The notes: generated by a model from the letters alone, not told the origin. Numbered from the stretch's first letter, positions 1 through 11,851 are shown. The stretch is DNA of 64,000 nt from Liolophura sinensis (GCF_032854445.1 NC_088296.1:13926706-13990705), one strand, 5' to 3'. A program made the numbers and translations.

Positions 1-150
1 TTACTGACATGGCAGACCTTTCTGTGTACTGCCAAAGAGCAATCCAGCATGAGCTGGACTTGAACTCACAGGGACCTCATGGAGATGAAATAGGCCCCTA
101 GGTAAATGTGCTGCGCCAGCACTCTAACCACTAGGCCATGGAAGTCCCTA
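1..150 (-). repeat. tRNA-derived SINE, head fragment
   Basis: This is a divergent minus-strand head fragment of the main dispersed SINE of this window. CCAGCATGAGCTGGACTTGA and the region to CACTAGGCCATGGAAG match the tRNA-like head of better copies such as 62545-62825. The tail lies outside the window. Confidence 0.7.
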
Positions 151-782
151 CATCACAATGTACAGCTGTAATACACGTACTTGGTATGCATGTGTGGTAT
201 TACACATGGTTACATTGAGATATTGGGCCATGTACATGTACATACATGTATATATAAATTCTTTTGGAAGGTAATTGACAAAACTTAAATAATGCAATAT
301 ACACGAGGCAAGAATTTAAAGGGGTACAATATCGATTCTGATGTGAGAGACATGCAATCCTTAGCTACATTTTAGGTATGGTACATTTATTCAAGTGTGA
401 CCAAGGCAGATTTAACCCAGGGAACACTATCTCTACTGTCAGCCAATCAGCGTTGATTTTGTTTCCATTTAACAAGACCTTTCCAAAAAATCAAGTGAGC
501 GCAAAACAGATGAAGCCATTGAAATCTTATTTGAATTACCATCAAGTTTTGACTGCCTTGCACTTGGAAATTGGTGTTCATGTGCATCTATCATGTCTAT
601 TCTGTTATCATTTCTCCTGTTTGAAACCCTGACTGGCTAAGATTTTCAAGAGATCCTACTTCTTGTCTGTTTGGATTTTGTTTTTCCAAAGCATGACATG
701 AGAATTCTGGACATCACCCATGATAAATGATACCTGCAAGCTTGTCTGAATTACATGTCGTGACTTTTAAATATATTTTCAG
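151..782. other. Intron or upstream sequence, no gene recognised
   Basis: No exon with family similarity was found. Part of it (about 318-470) is an inverted diverged copy of 10530-10720. An open frame at 378-632 has no recognisable product and no splice support. Confidence 0.6.
318..470 (-). repeat. Dispersed repeat, inverted relative to 10530-10720
   Basis: The stretch includes GTGAGAGACA, TTTTAGGTATGG and CTACTGTCAGCCAATCAGCG. Their reverse complements occur in the same order at 10530-10720. It is probably a non-autonomous mobile element. Ends were not defined. Confidence 0.65.
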
Positions 783-1090
783 GCCCTGGAGGATGAGTTT
801 GACTCAGGCGATCGTAAAATCATCTTGGGAATTTGTGCTATGGAGAAGAAATCCCGTTCCAAACCAATGCTGGCAATCCTGGAACGCTTGGCCTGGTTTG
901 AGTATATTGAGACGTTGATCTTTGATGAAAACACGATCCTCCACGAGCCGGTTGAACGTTGGCCGATCTGTGATGTTTTTGTATCTTTCCACTCCAGGGG
1001 CTTTCCCCTCAGCAAAGCAATTCAGTATGTGAACTGTCGCAAACCTATTGTGGTGAATGACCTGGATCTACAGTACACTCTACAGGACAG
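783..1090 (+). CDS. PPIP5K: PPIP5K exon 1 of the window: N-terminal part of ATP-grasp kinase domain
   Basis: The exon opens after a TTTTCAG acceptor in phase 0 with ALEDEFDSGDRKIILGICAM and ends ...LQYTLQDR with the donor GTAGGG splitting the Arg codon (AG|G). It covers the N-terminal alpha/beta part of the kinase domain. EKKSRSKPM matches the family KKSKSKPM, whose paired lysines contact inositol phosphate in human PPIP5K2 by published structure. EPVERWPICD and SFHSRGFPL are also family signatures. Upstream coding exons must exist outside the window because no Met or acceptable start precedes the acceptor in frame. Confidence 0.95.
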
Positions 1091-1508
1091 GTAGGGTATT
1101 GTTCATCATACAGGTGAAATGCAAAGGTTTGGAAATCAGAACTATCAAAATATGACATGATGATTACATTTATACATTCTTTTATCATTCTTATATGTAT
1201 GCACAATTTGTATCTTATTTTTGGCCAGAAATGATTAACACAAATGTGTATAGTGTATAATGTACTCAAAATGCTATGTCCAGACTGCCGTGAAGTCAAA
1301 GTTCATTCATCTGACTCTGACTGTAATACATTTAAGTAAATATAAATGACGGCACCAATGACTTTGTGATGTTCTAAAAACAAATAAATATAAGGGATGG
1401 ACATTTTGTATACATTCTATTGGATAATTGTAACATTAGGCTATTGTGAAGTGTTTTGTACATTATGGAGTGGTGTTGTGCGAGTCTGTGTTGTGTTGAA
1501 AATCGGGA

Positions 1509-2112
1509 TTGGAGGTGTCGATGTCGAGTGTAATGCGGATTGAGGTGTTGAGTGTAATGCAGATGGAGGTGTTGAGTGTAATGCGGATCGAGGTGTTGAG
1601 TGTAATGCAGATTGAGGTGTTGAGTGAAATGCGGATTGAGGTGTTGAGTGTAATGCGGATTGAGGTGTCGCGTGTAATGCGGATTGAGGTGTTGAGTGTA
1701 ATGCGGATTGAGGTGTTGAGTGTAATGCAGATGGAGGTGTTGAGTGTAATGCAGATGGAGGTGTTGAGTGTAATGCGGATCGAGGTGTTGAGTGTAATGC
1801 GGATTGAGGTGTTGAGTGTAATGCAGATTGAGGTGTTGAGTGTAATGCGGATTGAGGTGTTGAGTGTAATGCGGATTGAGGTGTCGCGTGTAATGCGGAT
1901 TGAGGTGTTGAGTGTAATGTGGATTGAGGTGTTGAGTGTAATGCGGATTGAGGTGTTGAGTATAATGCGGATTGAGGTGTTGAGTGTAATGTGGATTGAG
2001 GTGTCGCGTGTAATGCGGATTGAGGTGTTGAGTGTAATGTGGATTGAGGTGTTGAGTGTAATGCGGATTGAGGTGTTGAGTATAATGCGGATTGAGGTGT
2101 TGAGAGTAATAC
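1509..2112 (+). repeat. 24-bp minisatellite, about 25 copies
   Basis: The unit is close to GTGTTGAGTGTAATGCGGAT plus TGAG. The period is 24, so several frames on both strands stay open and produce repetitive pseudo-proteins. It sits in the first intron of the window, 400 bp after exon 1. Unit variants (GCGGAT, GCAGAT, GTGGAT; GTTGAG or GTCGCG) are themselves repeated in blocks. Confidence 0.97.
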
Positions 2113-2115
2113 GGA

Positions 2116-3179
2116 TTTCCAACACAACATGGACGAGTACAGTACCACTCCGTAAGGGGAAACACTTCACAATGACCTATTTATTACATAGCTGAATTTG
2201 TCCGAGGACTTAAACCTCATGCAAAAATAATGATTGAAGATACATGTACAGATTCAACTGGCCTTGAGAAAGTTCTTTTGATCTTCCTGTTCCCGGCAGG
2301 CAATGCACTTTGTATCTAGCGCTTGTGTATTCCTAAGTTGCTTTTGATCTTTGCTTTAGTATTTTGTGGAATTTGGAAATCAACAAATAATGAGAGCAAA
2401 CGCTAAACACAGCAGCACACCTGCCCAATGTTTTTAGCAGATAAAGAAACCTCCTTTTCCTGTCGTATTTATGAGAAAAATACAGCTGTCCAGGATCCAA
2501 TATCTCTCCAAATACAAGACGGTCACGTGGTATTATCCGATTGATTTCATTGGTCCACATTTATAGCGGTATAATAAATATTTATATTAAATATACTTAC
2601 TGCATTATTTTTGTAAAGAAAACTTCCAAAATCTTACATTTATTTACTGACAGTGGAAGCCCGCTAATAATAATTTTTGCAAAAATTAAAAGCATTGCTG
2701 TTCACCTTTGATGAGCTAAATTTGCTTTTTTTAGTGTTCTGTCATTCATTGTTCAGTTTTCATGGGCTCATGTAGATGGACAACGATATTGTATTGAATT
2801 TTAATTTGGTATGCAGATTTTAGATGCTTTACATGTGTATAAAATGATTGGTAGGTGAAGAGACAGGAAATGATGTCAGAAAACTTCCCACCTTTGTTTC
2901 TAATAATGCCCTGGCGTACATTCTCCTTATGTAGAATGTGCATGACCTTATTTTAACGAACACCTGAAATAATTTTTTAGGTGAATGCTTATTAAATAGT
3001 TCTGCAAAACATTGTCAGTGGTGAGACTAACTCTGTTAAAACAAGCGCACCTGTATTGCACAGGCTCTAAGGGTCAAGCTTGTCTAGCGGTGGCAGGGAT
3101 CTAAAGCGAGGCTAAAGAGTGGCTAATGTACTCAGTGCAAGGAGTATGACATGTCTTTGTGTTGTTGTTGTTGTTGTAG
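2116..3179. other. Intron 1 remainder, nothing recognised
   Basis: AT-rich intron sequence with no coding similarity, no SINE and no clear tandem repeat. Confidence 0.6.
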
Positions 3180-3301
3180 GAGAGCTGTACATAGGATCTT
3201 GGAGCAGGAGAATATACCTCATCCACGCTACATGGTGGTGGACAGGGATACATCCCAGGTCAGAGTTTTGGACAGTAAAACAGAGCTGCCACTCAGTAAC
3301 G
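3180..3301 (+). CDS. PPIP5K: PPIP5K exon 2: kinase domain linker segment
   Basis: One base (G) completes the Arg codon from exon 1, then the reading is RAVHRILEQENIPHPRYMVV followed by DRDTSQVRVL. This corresponds to the human DRREVY-ILQxEGIxLPRYAVLNRDP stretch. The acceptor is the TTGTTGTAG run at 3171-3179 and the donor is GTGAGT at 3302. One base of the next codon (G) is left at the exon end, which exon 3 completes as Gly. The C-terminal half is less conserved, as in other family members. Confidence 0.93.
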
Positions 3302-3604
3302 GTGAGTAGCTGCCCATCAAATGACTCTTGTTCTGTCTGACATGTTACTGTATGTATCTGTCAGTAACTTGTTGTTTAGGTTAAGCCACCATATTATGTG
3401 ATTCTAAGCAAATTTGTCATTGGTGTGAATACATGTAAATGAAATACAGTTTTTTTTGTTAAAGTATGTGTAGGCTTAAAAAGACATACAAACAGCTCAG
3501 TGTACATGTTAACTCTGCTTCTCCATGCTGTGTATTTCTTGGCGTCCATTAGGCTAGATACGTGTACGAGTCTGTTTCCTCCGTATCTGGCCGCCATTGT
3601 TTTA

Positions 3605-3870
3605 ATTTGATTTGATTTATTGGATTGGTGTTTTACGCCGTACTCAAGAATATTTCACTTATACGACAGCGGCCAGCATTATGGTGGGAGGAAACCGGGC
3701 AGAGCCTGGGGGAAACCCACAACCATCTGCAGGCTGCTGGCAGACCTTCCCATTTACGGCCCGGAGAGGAAGCCAGCATGAGCTGAACTCACAGCAACCG
3801 CATTGGTGAGAGACTCCTGGGTCATTACGCTGTACTAGCACGCTAACCAACTGAGCCAAGGAGGCCCGGC
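3605..3870 (-). repeat. tRNA-derived SINE, near full length, minus strand
   Basis: On the minus strand the element reads from a tRNA-like head (GGCTCAGTTGGTTAGCGTGC at 3844-3863) through TGAGTTCAG (box B-like) and CGGGCTC/CCACCATAATGCTGGCCGC to a tail ending AATCCAATAAATCAAATCAA. Box A TGGCTCAGTTGG fits the RNA polymerase III internal promoter pattern TRGCNNAGYNGG. Confidence 0.9.
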
Positions 3871-4030
3871 CATTGTTTTAATTCATGTTTACATGAATGA
3901 AAAAGCTCAGCCAGTGGCATTATTCCCCAATGTAAACAGATTAGCATTTGAAAACCGACAATCATATCTAATCATCAAAATTCATGTATTTAATCCTTTT
4001 AAGAGTTTCCAGACAAAAATCCATGTTTGG

Positions 4031-4608
4031 TTAAAGGAGAAGAAAATTTAAATGTCAATCAAATACCATTGTAAATAGTATACTTTTTTTTTGCTGGTGC
4101 ACTCCATAAAAAACATTCTAATATGTACCTCAAGTTGATAAATTATAAATTAAAAGTCTATGCCAACATCTGCTGGCTGGGACTCCATTTTGCTTAAGAA
4201 CTAGTCCTGAAGTCTTTTGTGTTAGGAGGAAAATTGCCATCGAACTGCTGAAGTGCAGTTCGTACATTTCTGGTAGAACTCTTCTTACCAGAAGGTAGCA
4301 AACAGTACAGTTCGTTTTCTGCTTGAAGATCAGGAAAATGGAATGTTGGACGTAGGTTCCGAGTTTACATGAACGAGCGGGCAGTTTTAACGCCTCTCAT
4401 CGGCTTAGAGACAACACACTCCCAGCACAAATTACAGGATGTTAAAGATGGAGGACGCGATGGGCTCAGCGATTTATGCCAGCTTTTTAGGCTTTACATG
4501 CATGGCGAGAAAAATGGCAAAATTATGCAGCAGGCAGCACCAGAAAGAAAAAAAAATGTGCTCTTTTTAGCCTATGGTAACGTGTTTTTAAGTTTTCTTC
4601 TCCTTTAA
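4031..4608. mobile_element. MITE-like element with 22-bp terminal inverted repeats
   Basis: TTAAAGGAGAAGAAAATTTA at 4031 is matched as an inverted copy at the right end (ACTTAAA form, one mismatch over 22 bp), finishing TTCTTCTCCTTTAA at 4608. The 578-bp element has no transposase frame, so it would be non-autonomous. It sits in the intron between exons 2 and 3. Confidence 0.75.
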
Positions 4609-4847
4609 AGATGCTAATGCTTTACAGTTATTATTATCTGATTGAATCCTTTTAGATTTTTCAACAGTATGCACATGTACTAAATCTTTGCCACGTGCAC
4701 ATGTGCATGTTCTGTTATGAAACGATGGTGAATGCTATTTGTCCATGTTAGACTGAATGTCAGTGAGGTTGATCAGCTAAATCTTTCTAGATAAATTCTA
4801 CACAGTCATTAAATCTCTGTTAGCTGTGGATTTGTCATGGTTTGCAG

Positions 4848-5002
4848 GCAGCTCATTCATTGAGATGGAGGATTCTGTGGAAATGGATGGGATGGTGTTT
4901 CAGAAGCCTTTTGTAGAGAAGCCTGTGTCAGCTGAGGATCATAATGTGTACATCTACTTCCCCACAGCCGCGGGAGGGGGATCTCAGAGGCTCTTTAGAA
5001 AG
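4848..5002 (+). CDS. PPIP5K: PPIP5K exon 3: ATP-grasp core with [10 protein letters not shown] and [10 protein letters not shown]
   Basis: The acceptor TTTGCAG is followed by two bases that complete a Gly codon, then [20 protein letters not shown] and the near-invariant blocks [17 protein letters not shown] and [10 protein letters not shown]. In the human PPIP5K2 structure the His of EDHN and the Arg-Lys of LFRK line the catalytic centre, and both are kept here. The donor is GTACAT in phase 0. The following intron is dominated by the 70-bp satellite. Confidence 0.97.
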
Positions 5003-5263
5003 GTACATTGCATGTACATTTATGATATACCTATCTATCTACTTTGAGCAATTTGATATTTATTACAAACTGTGTTTGCTTGCGGGTTGACATGTGACAT
5101 GATAAGGCACTTCGGCACCATGCTTGAACTTGTAAGTTTGTCGTTTCATTCTTGTTGATTTCGTTGAATGTAGAGGTATTAGATAAATAGATCATCAAGA
5201 CAGTGTGTGTTCCGCGAAGTTGGCTTGGCTGATACAACACTCAACCTCAGACAACTGGATGTT

Positions 5264-8200
5264 GATACATCATCACGGATCACACACTGTTGTGATAATC
5301 TCTGTGTATGTGTAGTATATGACAGCTCTAGTGGATACATCATCACGGATCACACACTGTTGTGATAATCTCTATGTATGTGTAGTATATGACAGCTCTA
5401 GCAGATACATCATCACGGATCACACAATGTTGTGATAATCTCTATGTATGTGTAGTATATGACAGCTCTAGCAGATACATCATCACGGATCACACAATGT
5501 TGTGATAATCTCTATGTATGTGTAGTATATGACAGCTCTAGCAGATACATCATCACGGATCACACAATGTTGTGATAATCTCTATGTATGTGTAGTATAT
5601 GACAGCTCTAGCAGATACATCATCACGGATCACACACTGTTGTGATAATCTCTGTGTATGTGTAGTATATGACAGCTCTAGCAGATACATCATCACGGAT
5701 CACACAGTGTTGTGATAATCTCTATGTATGTGTAGTATATGACAGCTCTAGCAGATACATCATCATGGATCACACACTGTTGTGATAATCTCTGTGTATG
5801 TGTAGTATATGACAACTCTAGTGAATACATCATCACGGATCACACAATGTTGTGATAATCTCTATGTATGTGTAGTATATGACAGCTCTAGCAGATACAT
5901 CATCACGGATCACACACTGTTGTGATAATCTCTATGTATGTGTAGTATATGACAGCTCTAGTGGATACATCATCATGGATCACACACTGTTGTGATAATC
6001 TCTATGTATGTGTAGTATATGACAGCTCTAGCAGATACATCATCACGGATCACACACTGTTGTGATAATCTCTGTGTATGTGTAGTATATGACAGCTCTA
6101 GTGGATACATCATCAAGGATCACACACTGTTGTGATAATCTCTGTGTATGTGTTGTATATGACAGCTCTAGTGGATACATCATCATGGATCACACACTGT
6201 TGTGATAATCTCTATGTATGTGTAGTATATGACAACTTTAGCAGATACATCATCATGGATCACAGACTGTTGTGATAATCTCTGTGTATGTGTTGTATAT
6301 GACAGCTCTAGTGGATACATCATCACGGATCACACACTGTTGTGATAATCTCTATGTATGTGTAGTATATGACAGCTCTAGCAGATACATCATCAAGGAT
6401 CACACACTGTTGTGATAATCTCTGTGTATGTGTAGTATATGACAGCTCTAGCAGATACATCATCACGGATCACACACTGTTGTGATAATCTCTGTGTATG
6501 TGTAGTATATGACAGCTCTAGTGAATACATCATCACAGATCACACACTGTTGTGATAATTTCTATGTATGTGTAGTATATGACAGCTCTAGCAGATACAT
6601 CATCATGGATCACACACTGTTGTGATAATCTCTATGTATGTGTAGTATATGACAGCTCTAGTGGATACATCATCACGGATCACACACTGTTGTGATAATC
6701 TCTGTGTATGTGTAGTATATGACAGCTCTAGCAGATACATCATCATGGATCACACACTGTTGTGATAATCTCTATGTATGTGTAGTATATGACAGCTCTA
6801 GTGAATACATCATCATGGATCACACACTGTTGTGATAATCTCTATGTATGTGTAGTATATGACAGCTCTAGCAGATACATCATCACGGATCACACACTGT
6901 TGTGATAATCTCTGTGTATGTGTAGTATATGACAGCTCTAGCAGATACATCATCATGGATCACACACTGTTGTGATAATGTCTATGTATGTGTAGTATAT
7001 GACAGCTCTAGCAGATACATCATCATGGATCACACACTGTTGTGATAATCTCTGTGTATGTGTAGTATATGACAGCTCTAGCAGATACATCATCACGGAT
7101 CACACACTGTTGTGATAATGTCTATGTATGTGTAGTATATGACAGCTCTAGCAGATACATCATCATGGATCACACACTGTTGTGATAATCTCTGTGTATG
7201 TGTAGTATATGACAGCTCTAGTGGATACATCATCATGGATCACACACTGTTGTGATAATCTCTATGTATGTGTAGTATATGACAGCTCTAGTGAATACAT
7301 CATCACAGATCACACACTGTTGTGATAATTTCTATGTATGTGTAGTATATGACAACTTTAGCAGATACATCATCACGGATCACACACTGTTGTGATAATC
7401 TCTATGTATGTGTAGTATATGACAGCTCTAGTGGATACATCATCACGGATCACACACTGTTGTGATAATCTCTATGTATGTGTAGTATATGACAGCTCTA
7501 GTGAATACATCATCACAGATCACACACTGTTGTGATAATTTCTATGTATGTGTAGTATATGACAACTTTAGCAGATACATCATCATGGATCACAGACTGT
7601 TGTGATAATCTCTGTGTATGTGTTGTATATGACAGCTCTAGTGGATACATCATCATGGATCACACACTGTTGTGATAATCTCTGTGTATGTGTAGTATAT
7701 GACAGCTCTAGCAGATACATCATCAAGGATCACACACTGTTGTGATAATCTCTATGTATGTGTAGTATATGACAGCTCTAGTGGATACATCATCATGGAT
7801 CACACACTGTTGTGATAATCTCTGTGTATGTGTAGTATATGACAGCTCTAGCAGATACATCATCAAGGATCACACACTGTTGTGATAATGTCTATGTATG
7901 TGTAGTATATGACAGGTCTAGCAGATACATCATCACGGATCACACACTGTTGTGATAATGTCTATGTATGTGTAGTATATGACAGCTCTAGCAGATACAT
8001 CATCACGGATCACACACTGTTGTGATAATCTCTGTGTATGTGTTGTATATGACAGCTCTAGCAGATACATCATCACGGATCACACACTGTTGTGATAATC
8101 TCTGTGTATGTGTTGTATATGACAGCTCTAGCAGATACATCATCATGGATCACACACTGTTGTGATAATCTCTATGTATGTGTAGTATATGACAGCTCTA

Positions 8201-9240
8201 GTGGATACATCATCATGGATCACAGACTGTTGTGATAATCTCTATGTATGTGTAATATATGACAACTCTAGTGAATACATCATCACGGATCACACACTGT
8301 TGTGATAATCTCTGTGTATGTGTAGTATATGACAACTTTAGCAGATACATCATCACGGATCACACACTGTTGTGATAATCTCTGTGTATGTGTAGTATAT
8401 GACAGCTCTAGTGGATACATCATCACGGATCACACACTGTTGTGATAATCTCTATGTATGTGTAGTATATGACAACTTTAGCAGATACATCATCATGGAT
8501 CACACACTGTTGTGATAATCTCTATGTATGTGTAGTATATGACAGCTCTAGTGGATACATCATCATGGATCACAGACTGTTGTGATAATCTCTATGTATG
8601 TGTAATATATGACAACTCTAGTGAATACATCATCACATATCACACACTGTTGTGATAATCTCTGTGTATGTGTAGTATATGACAGCTCTAGCAGATACAT
8701 CATCACAGATCACACACTGTTGTGATAATCTCTGTGTATGTGTAGTATATGACAGGTCTAGCAGATACATCATCATGGATCACACACTGTTGTGGTAATC
8801 TCTGTGTATGTGTAGTATATGACAGCTCTAGCAGATACATCATCACGGATCACACACTGTTGTGATAATCTCTGTGTATGTGTAGTATATGACAGCTCTA
8901 GCAGATACATCATCATGGATCACACACTGTTGTGATAATCTCTGTGTATGTGTAGTATATGACAGCTCTAGTGGATACATCATCACGGATCACACACTGT
9001 TGTGATAATCTCTGTGTATGTGTTGTATATGACAGCTCTAGTGGATACATCATCATGGATCACACACTGTTGTGATAATCTCTATGTATGTGTAGTATAT
9101 GACAGCTCTAGTGGATACATCATCACGGATCACACACTGTTGTGATAATCTCTGTGTATGTGTAGTATATGACAGCTCTAGTGGATACATCATCACGGAT
9201 CACACACTGTTGTGATAATCTCTATGTATGTGTAGTATAT
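5264..9240 (+). repeat. 70-bp satellite array, about 57 copies
   Basis: The unit begins GATACATCATCACGGATCAC and continues through ACTGTTGTGATAATCTC and TATGTGTAGTATATGACAGC. The period is exactly 70 with almost no length change over 4 kb, and copies differ by a few point variants (GCAGA, GTGGA or GTGAA start; CACGG, CATGG or CAAGG). Each unit has the dyad ATCACA-N6-TGTGAT. It fills most of the intron between exons 3 and 4. Confidence 0.98.
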
Positions 9241-9374
9241 GTACAGTAGTGTTAGTCCTAGTCTTCCCTACATGGGCTTGAGGGGCTTTCAGAGGCTCTC
9301 TAGACTTACATGTATATGTATATACATGTACATGTACTAGTGAATATTGATGGGAGCAGGAATTTGACTTTCAC

Positions 9375-9600
9375 TTCTTGTGAACAATAAGTGACTGCGT
9401 GAACAGTAGGTGACAGTTTGAACAATAGGTTACAGTTTGAACAACAAGTGACTGTGTGAACAAAAAGTGACAAAAAGTGACTGTGTGAACAGTAAGTGAC
9501 AAAAAGTGACTGTGCGAACAGTAAGTGACAAAAAGTGACTGTGTAGACAGTAAGTGACAAAAAGTGACTGTGTGAAAAGTAAGTGACTGTGTGATGCTCA
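9375..9600. repeat. Degenerate GTGACTGTGTGAACA tandem repeat
   Basis: Units of roughly 14-29 bp built from GTGACTGTGTGAAC, AGTAAGTGAC and AAAAAGTGAC alternate. This produces repetitive frames on the minus strand that are not genes. Confidence 0.9.
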
Positions 9601-9689
9601 TGTGACTGTGAAGTCAGTCTAATCTTCAACCATTTGTCTTCCACCAATATGGGGGTGCACATTTGTATGCCACAAGTGGGAAAGTTCAT

Positions 9690-9860
9690 CAGTAATTTGC
9701 TCTCCGGCTGTACGGGGGAAGGTCTGCCAGCAACCTGCGGATGGTCGTGGGTTTCCCCCGGGCTGTGCCCGGTTTCCACCCACCATAGTGCTGGCCACCG
9801 TCGTATAAGTGAAATATTCTTGAGTACAGCATAAAACACCAATCAAAAAAAAAAAAAAAA
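9690..9860 (+). repeat. tRNA-derived SINE, 3' part
   Basis: Body and tail of the main SINE: GGTCTGCCAGCAACCTGCGG, CCCGGTTTCCACCCACCATA and AAGTGAAATATTCTTGAGTA, ending in an A-rich tail. The tRNA-like head is missing. Confidence 0.9.
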
Positions 9861-9929
9861 AATCATCGGTAATTTGCCAAATTTCTGTGATTCATCAATA
9901 AAACTGCCATTGTATATTTAGTTATTTAT

Positions 9930-10115
9930 TTATTTGATTATTTTATGCTGTACTGCCGATGAGCTGGACTAGAACTCACAGCAGTTGCATTGGTGAAAAG
10001 CTGTAGAGTCATTTTTGGCCGTGGAACACCCCCACCCCACCCCACCCATTGTATAATCAAAGTGAAAAATTCTTGAGTATGGCGTTTAGAGACCATCAAA
10101 TAAATAAATGAATAA
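9930..10115. repeat. Rearranged SINE fragments
   Basis: A minus-strand head fragment (GAGCTGGACTAGAACTCACA) is followed by a plus-strand tail fragment (AAATTCTTGAGTATGGCG). The two halves face each other, so two insertions or an internal inversion are likely. Confidence 0.7.
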
Positions 10116-10198
10116 CTAAATAAATAATACATCATTTGTAAGAGTAAATATAAAATGAAAAATTTCAGAGTAAGACTTTCCGTATATACTGTACACAG

Positions 10199-10300
10199 GT
10201 GGGCTCCCGCAGCAGCATTTACTCCAATTATACACGTGTGAGGAAGACAGGATCTTACATTTACGAGGATTTCATGCCCACAGACGGAACAGATGTTAAG
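10199..10300 (+). CDS. PPIP5K: PPIP5K exon 4: ATP-grasp core with [18 protein letters not shown]
   Basis: The acceptor CACAG is followed by exactly 34 codons in phase 0, beginning [19 protein letters not shown] and ending MPTDGTDVK, with donor GTAACT. The block aligns without gaps to human [36 protein letters not shown]. The [13 protein letters not shown] segment holds nucleotide and substrate contacts in the family. Here one Glu of YEEF is Asp. Confidence 0.97.
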
Positions 10301-10454
10301 GTAACTACCTATACAATATGTTATGTATGGCAAAAGACATACAGTTTTGCCCTTTAAAAGTCCAATTTGAGAGGTACAGAAATGTGATTCCCGAACATTT
10401 TTCCATTATGATGGTATTCTACCTTCCAAACAAATCTCAAAACACCTGTTTAAG

Positions 10455-10580
10455 AGGATACAGAATCGATGCTGATTGGCTGACAGCAGAGATAGGAATA
10501 CAGAATGGATGCTGATTGGCTGACAGCAGAGATTGGGATACAGAATCGATGCTGATTGGCTGACAGCAGAGATAGGGTTA
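10455..10580. repeat. About three copies of a 42-bp unit inside a dispersed repeat
   Basis: ATGCTGATTGGCTGACAGCA recurs three times. The surrounding 10530-10720 segment is the inverted partner of 318-470. Confidence 0.85.
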
Positions 10581-11099
10581 CATATACATACGTTAAACCC
10601 TATACCTGTGATCATGCTCAAATAAATCTACCATGCCTAAAATTTGTCTCAGACTAGGCATCTCCTGCGCTTGTCTGTCTCTCACACCAGTGAATCAGAA
10701 ATGATTCTGTATCCCTTTAGGACAAATAAGACAGTCAGAATTAGACAAAATGTACCTTTTGTTTGTTGAGTGAGCAAAAAAGGCCACACTGAAAGCTTAA
10801 AAGACCATTTTCACAAATGTGTTTTTCCCAAAAAAAAAAATAATAATTTGACCATCTACTCATCTTCATGTTGCGAATACAAAATCATAATGCTCTAGGG
10901 GTAACAAGAACATTGCCTATATAGCATGTATGGTATGTGTGAGAGCTGTATGTTGACAGTGTTGTCTGAGTTGATGGTTTATTTTTGGCCAATCACATTT
11001 GCTCAGTTTTGCAATCTTCAGGAGGAATAAACCTCTTACACATTAGCTGTTAATGGAAAGACCTGGGATTTTATCACCTTTATGATGATGGTAACACAC

Positions 11100-11250
11100 A
11101 TTTGCAAGTTCCTGGAAGACCTTCCAGGGTACGACTAGAGAGGAATCCATCATGAGCTTGACCTAAACTCACAGCGACTGTCATGGTGGAAGGTTCTGCC
11201 CTGAGTGATTGTGCTATGCTAGCATGCTAACCACTCCGCCACAGAGGCCT
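11100..11250 (-). repeat. Divergent SINE head and body fragment, minus strand
   Basis: It reads GAAGACCTTCCAGGGTACGA through ACTCACAGCGACTG to CTAACCACTCCGCCACAGAG. Together with 11258-11355 it forms an inverted duplicate of 20105-20310. Confidence 0.75.
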
Positions 11251-11367
11251 ACATGCTTAATCAGTGAGGCCATTATGTATTTGATTTGAAACATTCAAAT
11301 TTTTTACCTTTTTTTTTTCAAAAGATCTTAAGTTAAGGTGAAATAACCCTAAAAAAAAGTTTTGATG

Positions 11368-11645
11368 AATGTATTTATTTATTTATTTATTTGATTTGTG
11401 TTTTACGCCGTACTCAAGGATATTTCACTTATACGACGGCGGCCAGCATTATGGTGGGGGAAAACGTTGCATAGCCCAGGAAAACCCACGTCCATCCGCA
11501 GGTAGCTGGCAGACCTTCCCACTTACGGCCAGAGAGGAAGCCAGCATAAGCTGGACTTGAACTCAAAGGGACCACAATGGTGAGAGGACCCTGGGTCATT
11601 ATGCTGCACTAGGGCGCTAACTAACTGAGCCGATGGAGGCCTCCT
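11368..11645 (-). repeat. tRNA-derived SINE, near full length, minus strand
   Basis: A full copy with (TTTA)n at the tail side and a head ending CTAACTGAGCCGATGGAGGC. It ends only about 45 bp before the acceptor of exon 5. Confidence 0.9.
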
Positions 11646-11691
11646 TGATGAATGTAAATATTGGTCAGAGTTATCTGTTTCATTTGCTCAG

Positions 11692-11851
11692 GTGTACACA
11701 GTAGGACCTGATTACGCCCATGCAGAAGCACGTAAATCTCCTGCTCTGGATGGAAAAGTAGAGCGTGACCAGAATGGAAAGAAGTTCGGTATCCAGTGAT
11801 TCTGAGTGCCAACGAGAAGATGATCGCTCGTAAAGTCACGCTGGCGTTAAG
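11692..11851 (+). CDS. PPIP5K: PPIP5K exon 5, with two single-base deletions; 3' end expanded as a minisatellite
   Basis: The exon starts [20 protein letters not shown] in phase 0, which is the family nucleotide-binding stretch. The frame breaks near 11791, where one G is missing relative to GKEVRYP, so the direct reading hits TGA after FGIQ. After that point the expected [19 protein letters not shown] is readable in the +1 shifted frame. A second base is missing at about 11847 (GCGTTAAG, where nine later repeat copies mostly read GCGTTTAAG). Observed length is 160 nt and the intact exon would be 162 nt (54 codons, phase 0 to 0). The donor GTTTGT is weak. The last 38 nt and the donor are repeated downstream. 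Confidence 0.9.

Noticed and set aside
1374-2195. Long open frames on both strands with repeated peptides (for example HLNPHYTQ units)
   Set aside because: They are a by-product of a 24-bp tandem repeat without stop codons. They have no splice support and no protein-like composition.
5264-9240. CRISPR-like array
   Set aside because: Repeats are directly adjacent with no unique spacers, no cas genes are present and the context is a eukaryotic intron.
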